Below, piece by piece: positions 1-8,616 of a DNA stretch of 64,000 nt; positions within the stretch are counted from its first letter, which is position 1; every line of letters begins with the position of its first letter. This DNA is from an uncultured Bacteroidales bacterium (GTDB lineage: Bacteria; Bacteroidota; Bacteroidia; Bacteroidales; Bacteroidaceae), in NCBI GenBank assembly GCA_902788315.1, contig CADAJS010000004.1, forward strand, positions 124,001 to 188,000, given 5' to 3'. The position numbers and the translations under genes were made by a program. The notes below the pieces were generated by a model. The model searched no databases. It was not told the DNA's origin and saw only the letters and a program-made list of their open reading frames with translations.

Positions 1-1011
1 GCCCATATAGGCCGAATTGCTCTTGGGCGAAGTGGCCAGATAGACCGTGGCCTCGGCCAGGGGGATGCGTCCCTCGGGCCAGCCGATTTTCATCACGGCA
101 TCGAAGGCCGCATTGGCCAGCAGAAGGGCGTTAGGGTTGGCCAGTCCGATGTCCTCGCTCGCGCTAATCACCAGGCGGCGGGCAATGAAGGCGGGATCCT
201 CGCCGCCCTCAATCATGCGAGCCAGCCAGTAGAGCGCTGCATCGGGGTCGCTGCCGCGGATGCTCTTGATGAACGCCGAGATGATGTCATAGTGCATCTC
301 GCCGTCCTTATCGTAGGCCAGAGGATTCTGCTGCAGACGCTCCGAGACGATGGCATCCGTCACTTCGATGTTGCCCTCCTCGGGAGCAGCCTCGAAGATG
401 AGTTCCATGATGTTCAGCAGCTTGCGCGCATCGCCTCCGCTATAGCGCAGCAAGGCCACGGTCTCGCGAATGTCCCACGTGCGCTGGCTCAGCTGCTGGT
501 CCTGTGTGATGACTCGATTGACGAGCGTGAGCAGGTCGTCCCGCTCCAATGGTTTCAGCACATACACCTGGCAGCGGCTCAGCAAGGGGCGGATGACCTC
601 GAAGGAGGGATTCTCCGTCGTGGCACCGATGAGGGTGACCACGCCCTGCTCCACAGCCCCCAGAAGCGAGTCCTGCTGCGATTTGGAGAAGCGATGGATT
701 TCGTCGATGAACAGAATGGGGCTGGCCGTATTAAAGAAGCGGTTCTGGCGTGCCCGCTCGATGACGTCGCGCACATCCTTCACGCCGCTTGTCACAGCGC
801 TGAGTGTATAGAAGGGTGTCTCCAGGCGGTGGGCGATGATGCTGGCCAGCGTAGTCTTTCCCACTCCTGGCGGCCCCCACAGGATGAAGCTCGAGATGTG
901 TCCCGAGTCTATCATCCGGCGCAGCACAGCTCCGGGCCCCACCAGGTGTTGTTGCCCGATGTAATCGTCCAGTGTCGTGGGACGCATCCGTTCTGCCAAT
1001 GGTGCACTCAT
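1..1011 (-). CDS. rarA: Replication-associated recombination protein A (AAA+ ATPase), C-terminus cut by window edge
   Basis: RarA/MgsA-type AAA+ ATPase, related to clamp-loader subunits and eukaryotic WRNIP1. It acts in the cytoplasm at stalled replication forks. The frame opens at ATG 1011-1009 and is still open at base 1, so 337 codons are visible; family members are about 420-440 residues. The N-terminus has the family's LAERMRPTTLDDYIGQ block. Walker A is GPPGVGKTT (residues 46-54), Walker B is ILFIDEIH (99-106), and a GATTENPSF sensor-1 region follows. The C-terminal helical domain is present as far as ATSPKSNSAYMG. It is transcribed from a Bacteroidetes promoter that lies inside the first unit of a repeat array just upstream. 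Confidence 0.95.
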   Translation of the reverse strand, partial: MSAPLAERMRPTTLDDYIGQQHLVGPGAVLRRMIDSGHISSFILWGPPGVGKTTLASIIAHRLETPFYTLSAVTSGVKDVRDVIERARQNRFFNTASPILFIDEIHRFSKSQQDSLLGAVEQGVVTLIGATTENPSFEVIRPLLSRCQVYVLKPLERDDLLTLVNRVITQDQQLSQRTWDIRETVALLRYSGGDARKLLNIMELIFEAAPEEGNIEVTDAIVSERLQQNPLAYDKDGEMHYDIISAFIKSIRGSDPDAALYWLARMIEGGEDPAFIARRLVISASEDIGLANPNALLLANAAFDAVMKIGWPEGRIPLAEATVYLATSPKSNSAYMG

Positions 1012-1033
1012 GGGTCGAAAGTGATATTTTTCG

Positions 1034-1064
1034 CAAAGATAGTGCAAACGAGCGACATGACAAA
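1034..1064 (-). promoter_or_regulatory. Promoter of rarA
   Basis: On the minus strand, TTTG (1064-1061), a 19-bp spacer and TATCTTTG (1041-1034) match the Bacteroidetes sigma-ABfr consensus. The -7 element ends 22 bp before the rarA start. The -33 element and the spacer belong to the 88-bp repeat unit. Confidence 0.8.
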
Positions 1065-1301
1065 GGGAAACGCCAGTTTTCTTTTGTCATGCCCGAGTGC
1101 AGCCTATCTAAGACCGAAGGTCAGAGATAGTGCAAACGAGCGACATGACAAAGGGAAACGCCAGTTTTCTTTTGTCATGCCCGAGTGCAACCTATCTAAG
1201 ACCGAGGGTCAGAGTAGTGCAAACGAGCGACATGACAAAGGGAAACGCCAGTTTTCTTTTGTCATACCCGAGTGCAGCCTATCTAAGACCGATGGTCAGA
1301 G
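1041..1301. repeat. Three tandem 86-88 bp promoter-unit repeats
   Basis: Three nearly identical direct copies lie at 1041-1128, 1129-1215 and 1216-1301. Each contains, read on the minus strand, a GACCTTCGGTC mini-palindrome, CACTCGGGCATGACAAAAGA, CCCTTTGTCATG and CTCGTTTGCACTA. Only the gene-proximal copy is followed by an intact TATCTTTG. The distal copies read TATCTCTG and a shortened TACTCTG, so they look like decayed promoters. The unit belongs to the window-wide family also seen at about 11.8, 17.7, 22.4 and 58.4 kb. Confidence 0.9.
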
Positions 1302-1527
1302 GGGAGCATGTCATCAAAGTCACGCCGACATTGTCACCTTCCCATCTCCATTGTCTGACGAAGGCAATGGAAAACTGCATACCATTGAAGGCGCTGACCC
1401 AAAACATCTCATCACGGACTAGCAGCACATCGCGCGTCCGACTGACGCCACCCAGCAGGAGGTCGTTCCCCATTGCTTACGCCTCGGCAATCAGTCTTAA
1501 TACTGGTTTGTCTGCGAATTGAGACAT
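1279..1527 (-). pseudogene. Possible decayed gene remnant, no family recognised
   Basis: On the minus strand a protein-like frame starts at ATG 1527 (MSQFADKPVLRLIAEA), meets a TAA at 1479-1477, and continues in the same frame from ATG 1473 as MGNDLLLGGVSRTRDVLLV. It continues through MFWVSAFNGMQFSIAFV and VGVTLM, ending at 1279. The same frame also stays open upstream of 1527 to about 1600. The residue composition looks coding, but the last seven or so residues come from the repeat array. This suggests a gene broken by a stop and truncated by repeat growth. I do not recognise the family. It could also be a chance frame. The rest of the 1302-1600 gap shows nothing else. Confidence 0.3.
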
Positions 1528-1600
1528 GATGGACTCCCGTCGGTCCGTACGAATGGGGAGATTCGGCACATAGACGTTAATGCATTCCCTACTTATCTTG

Positions 1601-3463
1601 TCATCTTTTCTTAATTTTAGTATTCTTGGATGTTTCCCGTAGCGTCTCCAATCGCAGGGCGATGGCCCATGCGTTGTCCGTCGTGCGCGAGGCCTCCAGC
1701 AGAGCGGGCTGCGTGACGGCGTTCCAGATGGCCTGCGCTTTCTCTTTCCACTGGCGGTCTCCCGTCAGGCGGGAAAGTTCCAGCCAGTCGGGAATCCATT
1801 GGCATGGATGAAAGTCTAGTGAAACGTGCTGGGACGTGAGGCGTGCCAGGCCTTGGGTACGGACACTTCCGAGCGGCATGCCCTCCACAGCCCATTTGCC
1901 GTCGTAGTGCCACAGCCAGGTGGAGAGATAGTTGGAGATGAGTATGGCGTCGTCCAGATAAATCCTTTCCTTCGTGACGCGATGGAGCCAGAGGGATGCG
2001 CGCAGCAGGGGAAGGGCACTCTCGCAGTCTGCCGACCTGTCGTATGAAGCGAACGAGGAGGTGAAGCCCTCTGTCTTCAGGTCGCGGATGTAGCGGACGT
2101 AGGCTCTGCGTGCCGCAGAGAGATAGAGGGTGTCGCCCGTGGCCTCGTGGGCCGCGAGCAGGACGGGCACAAAGAAGACGCCGCTGGTGGGTTGGATGTC
2201 GTTTGACCATCTCACGAACGAGGTATAGTCAGCTGTCGTGAGGTCGAAAACCCATCCACCGCTCGTCTGCTGATGTTCTACCAGATAACGACAGATGGCG
2301 AGTGCTGTCTCTCGATACGCCGGACGTTCCTGCTGGCAATCGGCAGCCAAGCGGGATGCTTCAAAGAGGTCTGTGGCGACCTGGCTCAGCGAGCGCGAGT
2401 CGACGAACGTCCGCTTGTTCTCCAGAAGATCGTCAAAGTGTGTAACGAAGAGTCCGTTCGGTAAGCGGCAGCGGGTGACCCAGCAGTCCAGCGCGCGCAG
2501 TCCCATACGGAGTGATGTGGTGTCGCCGTGTTGTAGGTAATCCCACAGCAGGGCATTGGCCAAGCTGATGTTTTGCCCGTTTCCAGCAGCCTCATAGTGC
2601 CCGGTACTACGGCGTAAAGGATTCTCCCGCTTGCTGTTGTCTCCATGTCGGAAGCCCGTGAAAGCTGTGTCTTCAACCCACAGGGCATCCTTCACGCGGC
2701 GGACATCTTCAGTCCACACTTCCGCATCGGAGAGCGGTGCTGTCTTTGGCTTTTCGGCCAGGAGCCAGCATGTACGCAGGAAATGCGCCATGGCCCAGTG
2801 TTCCGGCTCCGCAGGAGCGACGCTGACGTACATGTGCAGGGTGATTCTCTCCCCCGCCTTGAGTGCTGCATTTGCCTTGTGACGGTAGTCCTCGTCCGTG
2901 GTGCCGTATTCTCTGTTTCTTGCGGGCATATCTTCCTCGGGCCAGAGGATGCAGTGTGTGACCGACGAATCAGTGGGCATGATGCTGCATGCCGTCAGGC
3001 TGTCGCTCCAAGTGGCCACAGCATACCGCTGACTCTCGCTGTACACTGCACTGGGTATGGGCATCCTGCGCCACCAGTAGGTTCTCCACGACATCTTGCG
3101 ACGCGACTTCATGGGTTCATACGAACGGTTGTCATCGTGTGAGTCGGCGTAGGCCACCGAGGGTATCATCCACCACTCGGCTCGCTCTGCCCGCTGTAGC
3201 TCAATTCGTATATGAGCATCCTTCACATCGTCCCGGGCCTTGAATGTAAACTCCAGCAGGGAGGTGTTCCCGTCCACTTTGCGGATGCGGCGCGAAAAGT
3301 CTAGTTTATTGCCTGCCTCTACATGGAGCGTGCCTATCAGATTACCTTGCCGATCCAGCAGGCAGTCGTCCTTCCACTTTATCGTGCCGCGGCACGATGT
3401 GGCAAGGCTAAACATCAGCATTGTCAATGCGCAGAGCGTTTTCTTCTTCATTGTCTGTCTCAT
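1601..3463 (-). CDS. Surface or periplasmic lipoprotein, six-hairpin-glycosidase-like
   Basis: A 620-residue protein with a lipoprotein signal peptide; the lipobox SLATSC puts the acylated Cys at residue 24. ATG 3451 (MKKKTLCALT) is an equally good start. Residues about 30-230 look like a beta-rich N-terminal domain. Residues about 260-600 are alpha-helical with repeated Trp/Tyr-rich helices (SGGWVFDLTTADYTSFVRWS, STWLWHYDGKWAVEGMPLG), as in (alpha/alpha)6-barrel glycosidases and unsaturated glucuronyl hydrolase relatives. No exact GH family is assigned. A stand-alone promoter precedes it. The neighbouring TPR/HTH regulator is on the same strand, but about 200 bp separate them. Confidence 0.6.
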   Translation of the reverse strand: MRQTMKKKTLCALTMLMFSLATSCRGTIKWKDDCLLDRQGNLIGTLHVEAGNKLDFSRRIRKVDGNTSLLEFTFKARDDVKDAHIRIELQRAERAEWWMIPSVAYADSHDDNRSYEPMKSRRKMSWRTYWWRRMPIPSAVYSESQRYAVATWSDSLTACSIMPTDSSVTHCILWPEEDMPARNREYGTTDEDYRHKANAALKAGERITLHMYVSVAPAEPEHWAMAHFLRTCWLLAEKPKTAPLSDAEVWTEDVRRVKDALWVEDTAFTGFRHGDNSKRENPLRRSTGHYEAAGNGQNISLANALLWDYLQHGDTTSLRMGLRALDCWVTRCRLPNGLFVTHFDDLLENKRTFVDSRSLSQVATDLFEASRLAADCQQERPAYRETALAICRYLVEHQQTSGGWVFDLTTADYTSFVRWSNDIQPTSGVFFVPVLLAAHEATGDTLYLSAARRAYVRYIRDLKTEGFTSSFASYDRSADCESALPLLRASLWLHRVTKERIYLDDAILISNYLSTWLWHYDGKWAVEGMPLGSVRTQGLARLTSQHVSLDFHPCQWIPDWLELSRLTGDRQWKEKAQAIWNAVTQPALLEASRTTDNAWAIALRLETLRETSKNTKIKKR

Positions 3464-3549
3464 GGTTTTTTATATAAATGTTCAATGTCTTCAAAGTCAT
3501 ACTCGGGAGGAAGTCCTTCCATTGTCTTTCTCCGTTTATAATTCTGCCG

Positions 3550-3557
3550 CAAAGGTA
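3550..3557 (-). promoter_or_regulatory. Promoter -7 element for the 1601-3463 lipoprotein gene
   Basis: TACCTTTG on the minus strand matches the Bacteroidetes TAnnTTTG element and lies 86 bp upstream of the start. The -33 region (TTGACA-like) is a weaker match. Confidence 0.6.
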
Positions 3558-3671
3558 GAACATTCCTCTCATGTCAACATAGCATAGGAGGATTTTTTTG
3601 CTGACAGAAACTGACAGGATAGGCAGAAGTGTTTGCTATACAAGAAGATGTAGCGGAAAGGAAAATGAAGC

Positions 3672-5234
3672 CTATACGATAGCCTGGATGCGGCGGTCGA
3701 AGTCGGCGGGGGTGCCTTCCTCCGCAAAAATCTTGCGAAGCAGGCGGCGACGGGTGGTGGACGCATAGTCTTCCTTTCCCATCAGAAGATTTATCTGCTT
3801 GACGGAAAAGCCGGCCTTCGTGAGCAGACAGAGTGTGTATTCCGTGTCGCTGATGGGGCGTCCGCTGTGCATTCGCTCTCGGAAGGTGGGGAAGCAGCGT
3901 TCCGTCTCGTCCCTCAGTGCCTTCCACTTGCCGGCATCGAGGGGAAAGGCTCTGGGGCTGCGTAAATGCCGGTGGAAAGATTGGACGGCCTCTGAAGCGA
4001 GATACTCGTCTCGCCGGTCCTGTTGGGTGATGCCGCTGAGGGCTGTCTCCAAGTAATCGTTCTTCGTTTTAAGCTGCCCTATCTGCGAATGTAGCGTACT
4101 GGCATTCTCTGCCTGAATCCTCATGCCTCTTTTCCGCCGCAGGGCAAGGCGAGCCGTCCATGCGAGAGTGGCGACGAGCAGGAAAACGATTGTCCAGGCA
4201 AGTATTGGCCTGCGGGCGTGAGATGTGACATCGGCTTCGTCCAGCGCTTCGTCGGCGAGCGCTTCCTCGGGCAAGGTGGTGCGATATGTGGCTGCTTCAT
4301 AGATGGACCTCCCCAGGTCGCCTGCTTCAGCGAGGATGACTGCGGCCGAGTCAGCTGCTCCCGTTTCATGAAGGATGCGAGCCTGGCAGACGGAAAGGGC
4401 AGCCTCGGCACGTGGCGACCGTGCCTCGGGATGTAGGGAGAGAAAGTTCTCGTAGTGACGCAGACACTCTGCCGCCTCGCGGTGGCGGTGGCTGTTCAAG
4501 AAGGATTCGATGATGAGAACGAGAAACTCCAGTCCATGGTCGGGACATCCCTGGGCGTGACATTCCTCGAAAATCCGCCACGATGCGCTGATACACTGTT
4601 CGTATAACTGCCGATGGAAAAGGATTCGGCACATGTTCTTCCGACATCCGATGGCATGCAGTGTGTCGTGACACGATAGTGCGAGCTGTTCGGCCAAGGA
4701 GTCTTCGCCCCAAGCCTCGTCCCACGCGCTGTGCCATTCGTAGAGGCGAGCCAGCATAGTGTGTGCATCACGCATCAACGTGAGATGGCTCGGGCTGGTG
4801 TTAGTGTCGCTGATGAGTGACAGGTGCTTCAATTGCCGCATGGCATGGGAAGGCTGGTTGCTGTCAAAAAAAGCACAGGCAAGCAGATATCGTGCTTCTG
4901 CCTGGCGGGCGATATCTCCGTGCCGGTCATAATAGTCGACTACCTGCCGCATCACGCTGTCGGCGGTATAGGGGAGACGCGCGAGCACAGTGGCTTTGCC
5001 GTGCAGCAGTTCGAAGAATATCCGCTCACGCCTGCTCATCGGCTCGCCGCGCATGGATTCGAGTCTCAAGAGGGCGGAATCGGGGCGCGTGGCCGTGAGA
5101 CTGTCGATGAGCTCCAGTCTCGATTCTACCTGCCCCACGCTGCGCCCATGGCATCCGATCTCCATGAGACACAGCGATGTGAGAATGGCCATCAGGGGAC
5201 GAAGGTGTGTGCAGATTCTATTCGGAAATGCCAT
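3672..5234 (-). CDS. Membrane-anchored TPR protein with C-terminal helix-turn-helix
   Basis: Start chosen at ATG 5234 (MAFPNRICTH), since the longer frame begins with TTG; 520 residues. There is an N-terminal hydrophobic segment ending in EIGC, a possible lipobox. TPR-like helices fill residues about 40-320. One transmembrane helix (ILAWTIVFLLVATLAW) lies near 343-362, followed by a coiled coil near 365-400. A C-terminal DNA-binding domain holds LTKAGFSVKQINLLMGK near 471-487. This is the architecture of Bacteroidetes one-component regulators with a periplasmic TPR sensor and a cytoplasmic LuxR-like HTH. The ligand is unknown. The target may be the adjacent lipoprotein gene at 1601-3463, by proximity only. 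Confidence 0.7.
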   Translation of the reverse strand: MAFPNRICTHLRPLMAILTSLCLMEIGCHGRSVGQVESRLELIDSLTATRPDSALLRLESMRGEPMSRRERIFFELLHGKATVLARLPYTADSVMRQVVDYYDRHGDIARQAEARYLLACAFFDSNQPSHAMRQLKHLSLISDTNTSPSHLTLMRDAHTMLARLYEWHSAWDEAWGEDSLAEQLALSCHDTLHAIGCRKNMCRILFHRQLYEQCISASWRIFEECHAQGCPDHGLEFLVLIIESFLNSHRHREAAECLRHYENFLSLHPEARSPRAEAALSVCQARILHETGAADSAAVILAEAGDLGRSIYEAATYRTTLPEEALADEALDEADVTSHARRPILAWTIVFLLVATLAWTARLALRRKRGMRIQAENASTLHSQIGQLKTKNDYLETALSGITQQDRRDEYLASEAVQSFHRHLRSPRAFPLDAGKWKALRDETERCFPTFRERMHSGRPISDTEYTLCLLTKAGFSVKQINLLMGKEDYASTTRRRLLRKIFAEEGTPADFDRRIQAIV

Positions 5235-5356
5235 TCTCTCATGATTCAACGAGTTGGAGGGGTTTGTCCTCGTCTCCTTTCTGGCGGTAGAGGTGGATGC
5301 TGGACTTCTGCAAGTGCCGTTCGGCTCATTCTTTCATCAGAGGTTCGCTCTTCCCC

Positions 5357-6208
5357 TCACCTGAGCACTTCCTCGGAGAGGGTGTCGAAGTACTGGAGAC
5401 TCTTGCGGATGTCGGGGACGGAGTTCAGCCAGTTTGCCTCGTACTCGATGGCGAGGTAGCCCTTCCACTTCATGTCGCGCAGGTGAGTGAGGATCTGGCG
5501 CAGCTGCAGGCAGCCGGTGCCCCAGATGACGTCGGTCTGCTCGGCTTCGCCGTCACGTTTCGGTGCAATGTCCTTGAAGTGGAATGTGATGAGGCGGTCG
5601 CCCACTCGGCGCAGGCACTGCATCTCGTCGAGTCCCTGTCGGTTCCAGTGGCCGATGTCGGCACACGAGCCGATGCCCTTGGCACGGTGCTGGATGAGTT
5701 GCATCAGTGCGTCGGGATTCCAATAGGTGGAGGGGCGGGGATGATTGTGCACCGCCACCTTGATGCCGTACTTTTTGGAGAGTGCCTCCACATGGTCCCA
5801 CTGGTCGGGGTTCGGTTCGCAGGTGACGTACTTCAGCTTCATGGTCTTGGCCATCTGGAAGAAGCGGGTCCAGTCCTCCAAGTTGTCCGAGGTATAGACA
5901 CCGGCACCCACAATCCGCACGCCACGGCGTGCAGCATCCTTACGAATGCGCTTCAGCGTGGCAGCGTCCAGATCGGGACCGAAGGCCAGGTCACCATAGC
6001 CTTCGCCCAGCTTGTGTCCGGGATATACTTCGATATATTTCACACCCAACTCCTGGCACTTGTCCAGCGCTTCCTGGAGGGAGAACATGTGGAAGGTATA
6101 GGACTGCATGCCTATCTTCCACCCTGCCTTCTCGGCCTTCGTCTTGGCTTGCAGGCCAAAGCTGGCGGCCAGCACGAGGCCGCACAGCAAGATGAGTTTC
6201 TTTAACAT
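5357..6208 (-). CDS. Exported sugar phosphate isomerase/epimerase-family TIM barrel
   Basis: Start taken at ATG 6208 (MLKKLILLCG) because it opens a clean signal peptide cut after about LQA; a longer in-frame ATG at 6241 would bury it. 283 residues of the AP-endonuclease-2/xylose-isomerase-like TIM barrel. Likely metal and substrate motifs are KYIEVYPGH, CEPNPDQWDHVE, AVHNHPRPS, SCADIGHWNR and LAIEYEAN. It follows the Tat-exported oxidoreductase gene by 65 bp on the same strand, so they probably form an operon. In Bacteroides, exported pairs of these two families act in 3-keto-glycoside formation and cleavage. That role here is inference; the reaction is otherwise unassigned. Confidence 0.8.
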   Translation of the reverse strand: MLKKLILLCGLVLAASFGLQAKTKAEKAGWKIGMQSYTFHMFSLQEALDKCQELGVKYIEVYPGHKLGEGYGDLAFGPDLDAATLKRIRKDAARRGVRIVGAGVYTSDNLEDWTRFFQMAKTMKLKYVTCEPNPDQWDHVEALSKKYGIKVAVHNHPRPSTYWNPDALMQLIQHRAKGIGSCADIGHWNRQGLDEMQCLRRVGDRLITFHFKDIAPKRDGEAEQTDVIWGTGCLQLRQILTHLRDMKWKGYLAIEYEANWLNSVPDIRKSLQYFDTLSEEVLR

Positions 6209-6273
6209 AGGGACAAGGTTTTTGAACCTTAAACTTTTCACTTTAATCGCTAATCCTTAATCTTCAATCACCC

Positions 6274-7794
6274 TCAGTCCTTCGGCATATCGGGCAGCGT
6301 GAAGCCGTTGTGGTAGGTGTGCTTGATCCACTCCTCGGCCATCTCGCGGGCATTGAACTCGGCAAAGCGGCGGTCGAAGCGCGGGTCGCCGTCGATGACC
6401 TGGAATGCGTCGTAGTTCACAATCTTGACCTTGTCGTTCTCCGAGATATTGGTGAAGCGCATGTTCTGGCCGTCCCACTTGAGCTTGCGGTGCAGGCCGT
6501 AGAGACCAGCCAGGCGTACGGCAATCACGCCCATATCGACCATCTCGGTGAAGGGGCCTGAGAACTGGAAGTTGGACGATGGCTCTACGCGATTCTCGGG
6601 ACTCTCCTTGCAGGCGCGAATCCAGTCCTGCTCGTGGGCGTTGGTGCTCCAGATGTCGCCCGTCCCGCCCGGCACGCGGCGCAGGATGGGTGTCGGTTCC
6701 TTCCATCCCTCCATCTTCTTCTTGGGGAGCAGGGTGGGATTCATGCCGTAGCATCCGGCCATGATCTTACCCTTCGTACCGATGAAGAGCAGTCCGCCGT
6801 TCTCGTCGCCCATCATGTCTCCGTCCTCCAGTTCGACGGGTCGCGGCGGCAGCAGTCCGCCGTCGTACCACACTACCTTCACCTCGGGCATCTTCACCTT
6901 GCCCTTCTTGGGGCGTGCGGGGAAGGTGTAGGTAATCATCTCGGCATAGGGTGCCGAGTAGAGGTTGCTCAGCGTCGAGCTGGCCTCCACCTCGGTGGGG
7001 AAGCCCAGGTCGAGTGCCCAGCAGATGGGGTCCATGATGTGGCAGGCCATGTCGCCCAGTGCGCCGGTGCCGAAGTCGTACCATCCGCGCCAGTTCCAGG
7101 GCAGATATACCGAATGGTAAGGACGTTTTACGGCCGGGCCCAGCCAGAGGTCCCAGTCCAGCGTGCCTGGTACGGGCATCTCCTCGGTGGGCAGGTTCAG
7201 GCCCTGCGGCCAGATGGGGCGGTCGGTCCAGCAGTGTACCTCCTTCACCTCACCGATCTCGCCAGCCCATATCCATTCTGCGATGCGGCGGCACCAGTCG
7301 AACGAGTTGCCCTGGTTGCCCATCTGTGTGGCCACCTTATATTTCTTGGCCAGCTTGGCCAGCAGGCGTGCCTCATAGACCGAGTGGGTCAGCGGCTTCT
7401 GGCAATAGACATGCTTGCCCAGCGTCATGGCATGGGCTGTGACGCCGGCATGGGTATGGTCGGGCGTAGCCACCATGATGGCGTCGATGCTCTTACCCAT
7501 CTCGTCGAACATCACTCGCCAGTCCTTGAAGCGGCGGGCGTTGGGATAGTCGCGGAACGTCTTGTCTGCGTATTTCCAATCGACGTCGCACAGTGCCACG
7601 ATGTTCTCCGTGGCCATGTTCTTGAGGTTGCGTCGTCCCACGCCGCCGATACCGATACCGGCGATGTTCAGTTTGTCACTCGGGGCCGTATGGCCGAAGC
7701 GGCGTCCCAGCACCGTGTTGGGCACGATCATCATGCCCAGCGTGGCTGCTCCGCTCCGCTTGATGAAGTCTCTTCTTGAAATGTTCTCGTTCAT
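6274..7794 (-). CDS. Tat-exported Gfo/Idh/MocA-family oxidoreductase
   Basis: 506 residues. The N-terminus carries a twin-arginine signal (SRRDFIKRSGAATLGMMIVP), so the protein is exported folded with bound NAD(P). The Rossmann motif LNIAGIGIGGVGRRNL follows, then MVATPDHTHAG and YCQKPLTHS, which supply the conserved Lys-Pro of the family. The C-terminal alpha/beta domain is Trp-rich (DRPIWPQGLNLPTEE), as in glycoside-acting members. First gene of a probable two-gene operon with the TIM barrel downstream. A full promoter precedes it. The likely reaction is oxidation of a sugar hydroxyl to a keto group, by family knowledge; the substrate is unknown. Confidence 0.9.
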   Translation of the reverse strand: MNENISRRDFIKRSGAATLGMMIVPNTVLGRRFGHTAPSDKLNIAGIGIGGVGRRNLKNMATENIVALCDVDWKYADKTFRDYPNARRFKDWRVMFDEMGKSIDAIMVATPDHTHAGVTAHAMTLGKHVYCQKPLTHSVYEARLLAKLAKKYKVATQMGNQGNSFDWCRRIAEWIWAGEIGEVKEVHCWTDRPIWPQGLNLPTEEMPVPGTLDWDLWLGPAVKRPYHSVYLPWNWRGWYDFGTGALGDMACHIMDPICWALDLGFPTEVEASSTLSNLYSAPYAEMITYTFPARPKKGKVKMPEVKVVWYDGGLLPPRPVELEDGDMMGDENGGLLFIGTKGKIMAGCYGMNPTLLPKKKMEGWKEPTPILRRVPGGTGDIWSTNAHEQDWIRACKESPENRVEPSSNFQFSGPFTEMVDMGVIAVRLAGLYGLHRKLKWDGQNMRFTNISENDKVKIVNYDAFQVIDGDPRFDRRFAEFNAREMAEEWIKHTYHNGFTLPDMPKD

Positions 7795-7825
7795 AGTGTG
7801 ATTAGTTTTATATGCTTTTGCATGT

Positions 7826-7857
7826 CAAAGGTACGTCTTTTCCTCCAAAGCAGCAAA
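7826..7857 (-). promoter_or_regulatory. Promoter of the Gfo/Idh/MocA operon
   Basis: Minus strand: TTTG (7857-7854), 20 bp, TACCTTTG (7833-7826), 31 bp upstream of the start codon. Confidence 0.75.
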
Positions 7858-7974
7858 TTTTAGGGCAAGGAATTGCGTTTCGTGCACCATTATGTCCGCC
7901 TCGCTCCCCATTGTTCGCGATTTCGCCCCCACAGAAATGATACACAGATGTAACAGAAACGTAACCCCATTTCC

Positions 7975-8005
7975 TTGGCCGTTCGCCACGAAGGCCTTAC
8001 CTTTG
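7975..8005 (+). promoter_or_regulatory. Promoter of the PepSY-like lipoprotein gene
   Basis: TTGG (7975-7978), 19 bp, TACCTTTG (7998-8005), giving a leader of about 60 nt. Confidence 0.65.
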
Positions 8006-8068
8006 CCCCTGCAATGCTGGATAGCATGCGAGAAATACGACGAAGTCTTACCCTTAAAGAGAGAAAAG

Positions 8069-8515
8069 ATGAAAATGAGAATCAAGACCCCCTTCCTAAC
8101 GGTCATTCTGGCACTGCCCGTAATGGTTTCCTGTATAGGCAAGGACCGCGTAATCGACGTGGCTGCGTTGCCTGCCACGGCTCAGCGTCTGCTCTCGAGT
8201 GAGTTTTCCGCCAAGCAGATCTCCTTCATAAAGGCCGAGCGCGACTTCCTCACGCTGGACTACGACGTGGTGTTCAGCGACGGTTCGGCCATCGAGTTTA
8301 ACAGCAAGGGCCAATGGGAGGAGGTCAACTGCAGGCTGGGCGACGTGCCCCCCGGTCTCGTGCCCGAAGCCATCAGCCAGTATCTTGCGGCAAATTATCC
8401 CTCGGAGCATATCCAACAGATAGAACGTCAGCGCCGCGGCTACGAGGTGAAGCTCACCAACGGGCTGGAGCTGGAGTTTGACAAGCAGCTGCGCCTGCGC
8501 GATGTAGACGACTGA
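8069..8515 (+). CDS. PepSY-like lipoprotein
   Basis: 148 residues. Start taken at ATG 8069 (MKMRIKTPFLTVI), which opens a lipoprotein signal peptide with lipobox PVMVSC; a longer upstream frame would begin before the promoter. The body holds two tandem PepSY-like beta-alpha units, VFSDGSAIEFNSKGQWEEVN and EVKLTNGLELEFDKQLRLRD, typical of the Bacteroidetes periplasmic PepSY-like/BLIP-fold family. The function of that family is mostly unknown. Single-gene unit between a promoter and a strong terminator. Confidence 0.8.
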   Translation: MKMRIKTPFLTVILALPVMVSCIGKDRVIDVAALPATAQRLLSSEFSAKQISFIKAERDFLTLDYDVVFSDGSAIEFNSKGQWEEVNCRLGDVPPGLVPEAISQYLAANYPSEHIQQIERQRRGYEVKLTNGLELEFDKQLRLRDVDD

Positions 8516-8577
8516 CGCGCGGACGCGGCTCCTGCCGTCCGGTACCTCATTTGCACATTATTATGCCGGCGGTTCAC

Positions 8578-8616
8578 AGAGGTAATGCCCGTGTCGCATT
8601 ACCTCTTTCCTTTTTT
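8578..8616. terminator. Bidirectional intrinsic terminator
   Basis: An 11-bp perfect stem, AGAGGTAATGC (8578-8588) pairing with GCATTACCTCT (8596-8606), with a 7-nt loop. A T-rich run follows on the plus strand. It separates two convergent genes. Confidence 0.85.

Noticed and set aside
292..1422. A 376-codon plus-strand frame across rarA and its upstream repeats
   Set aside because: It is antisense to the conserved AAA+ motifs of rarA and reads through the 88-bp repeats, which gives repeated peptide segments that are an artefact of the DNA repeats.
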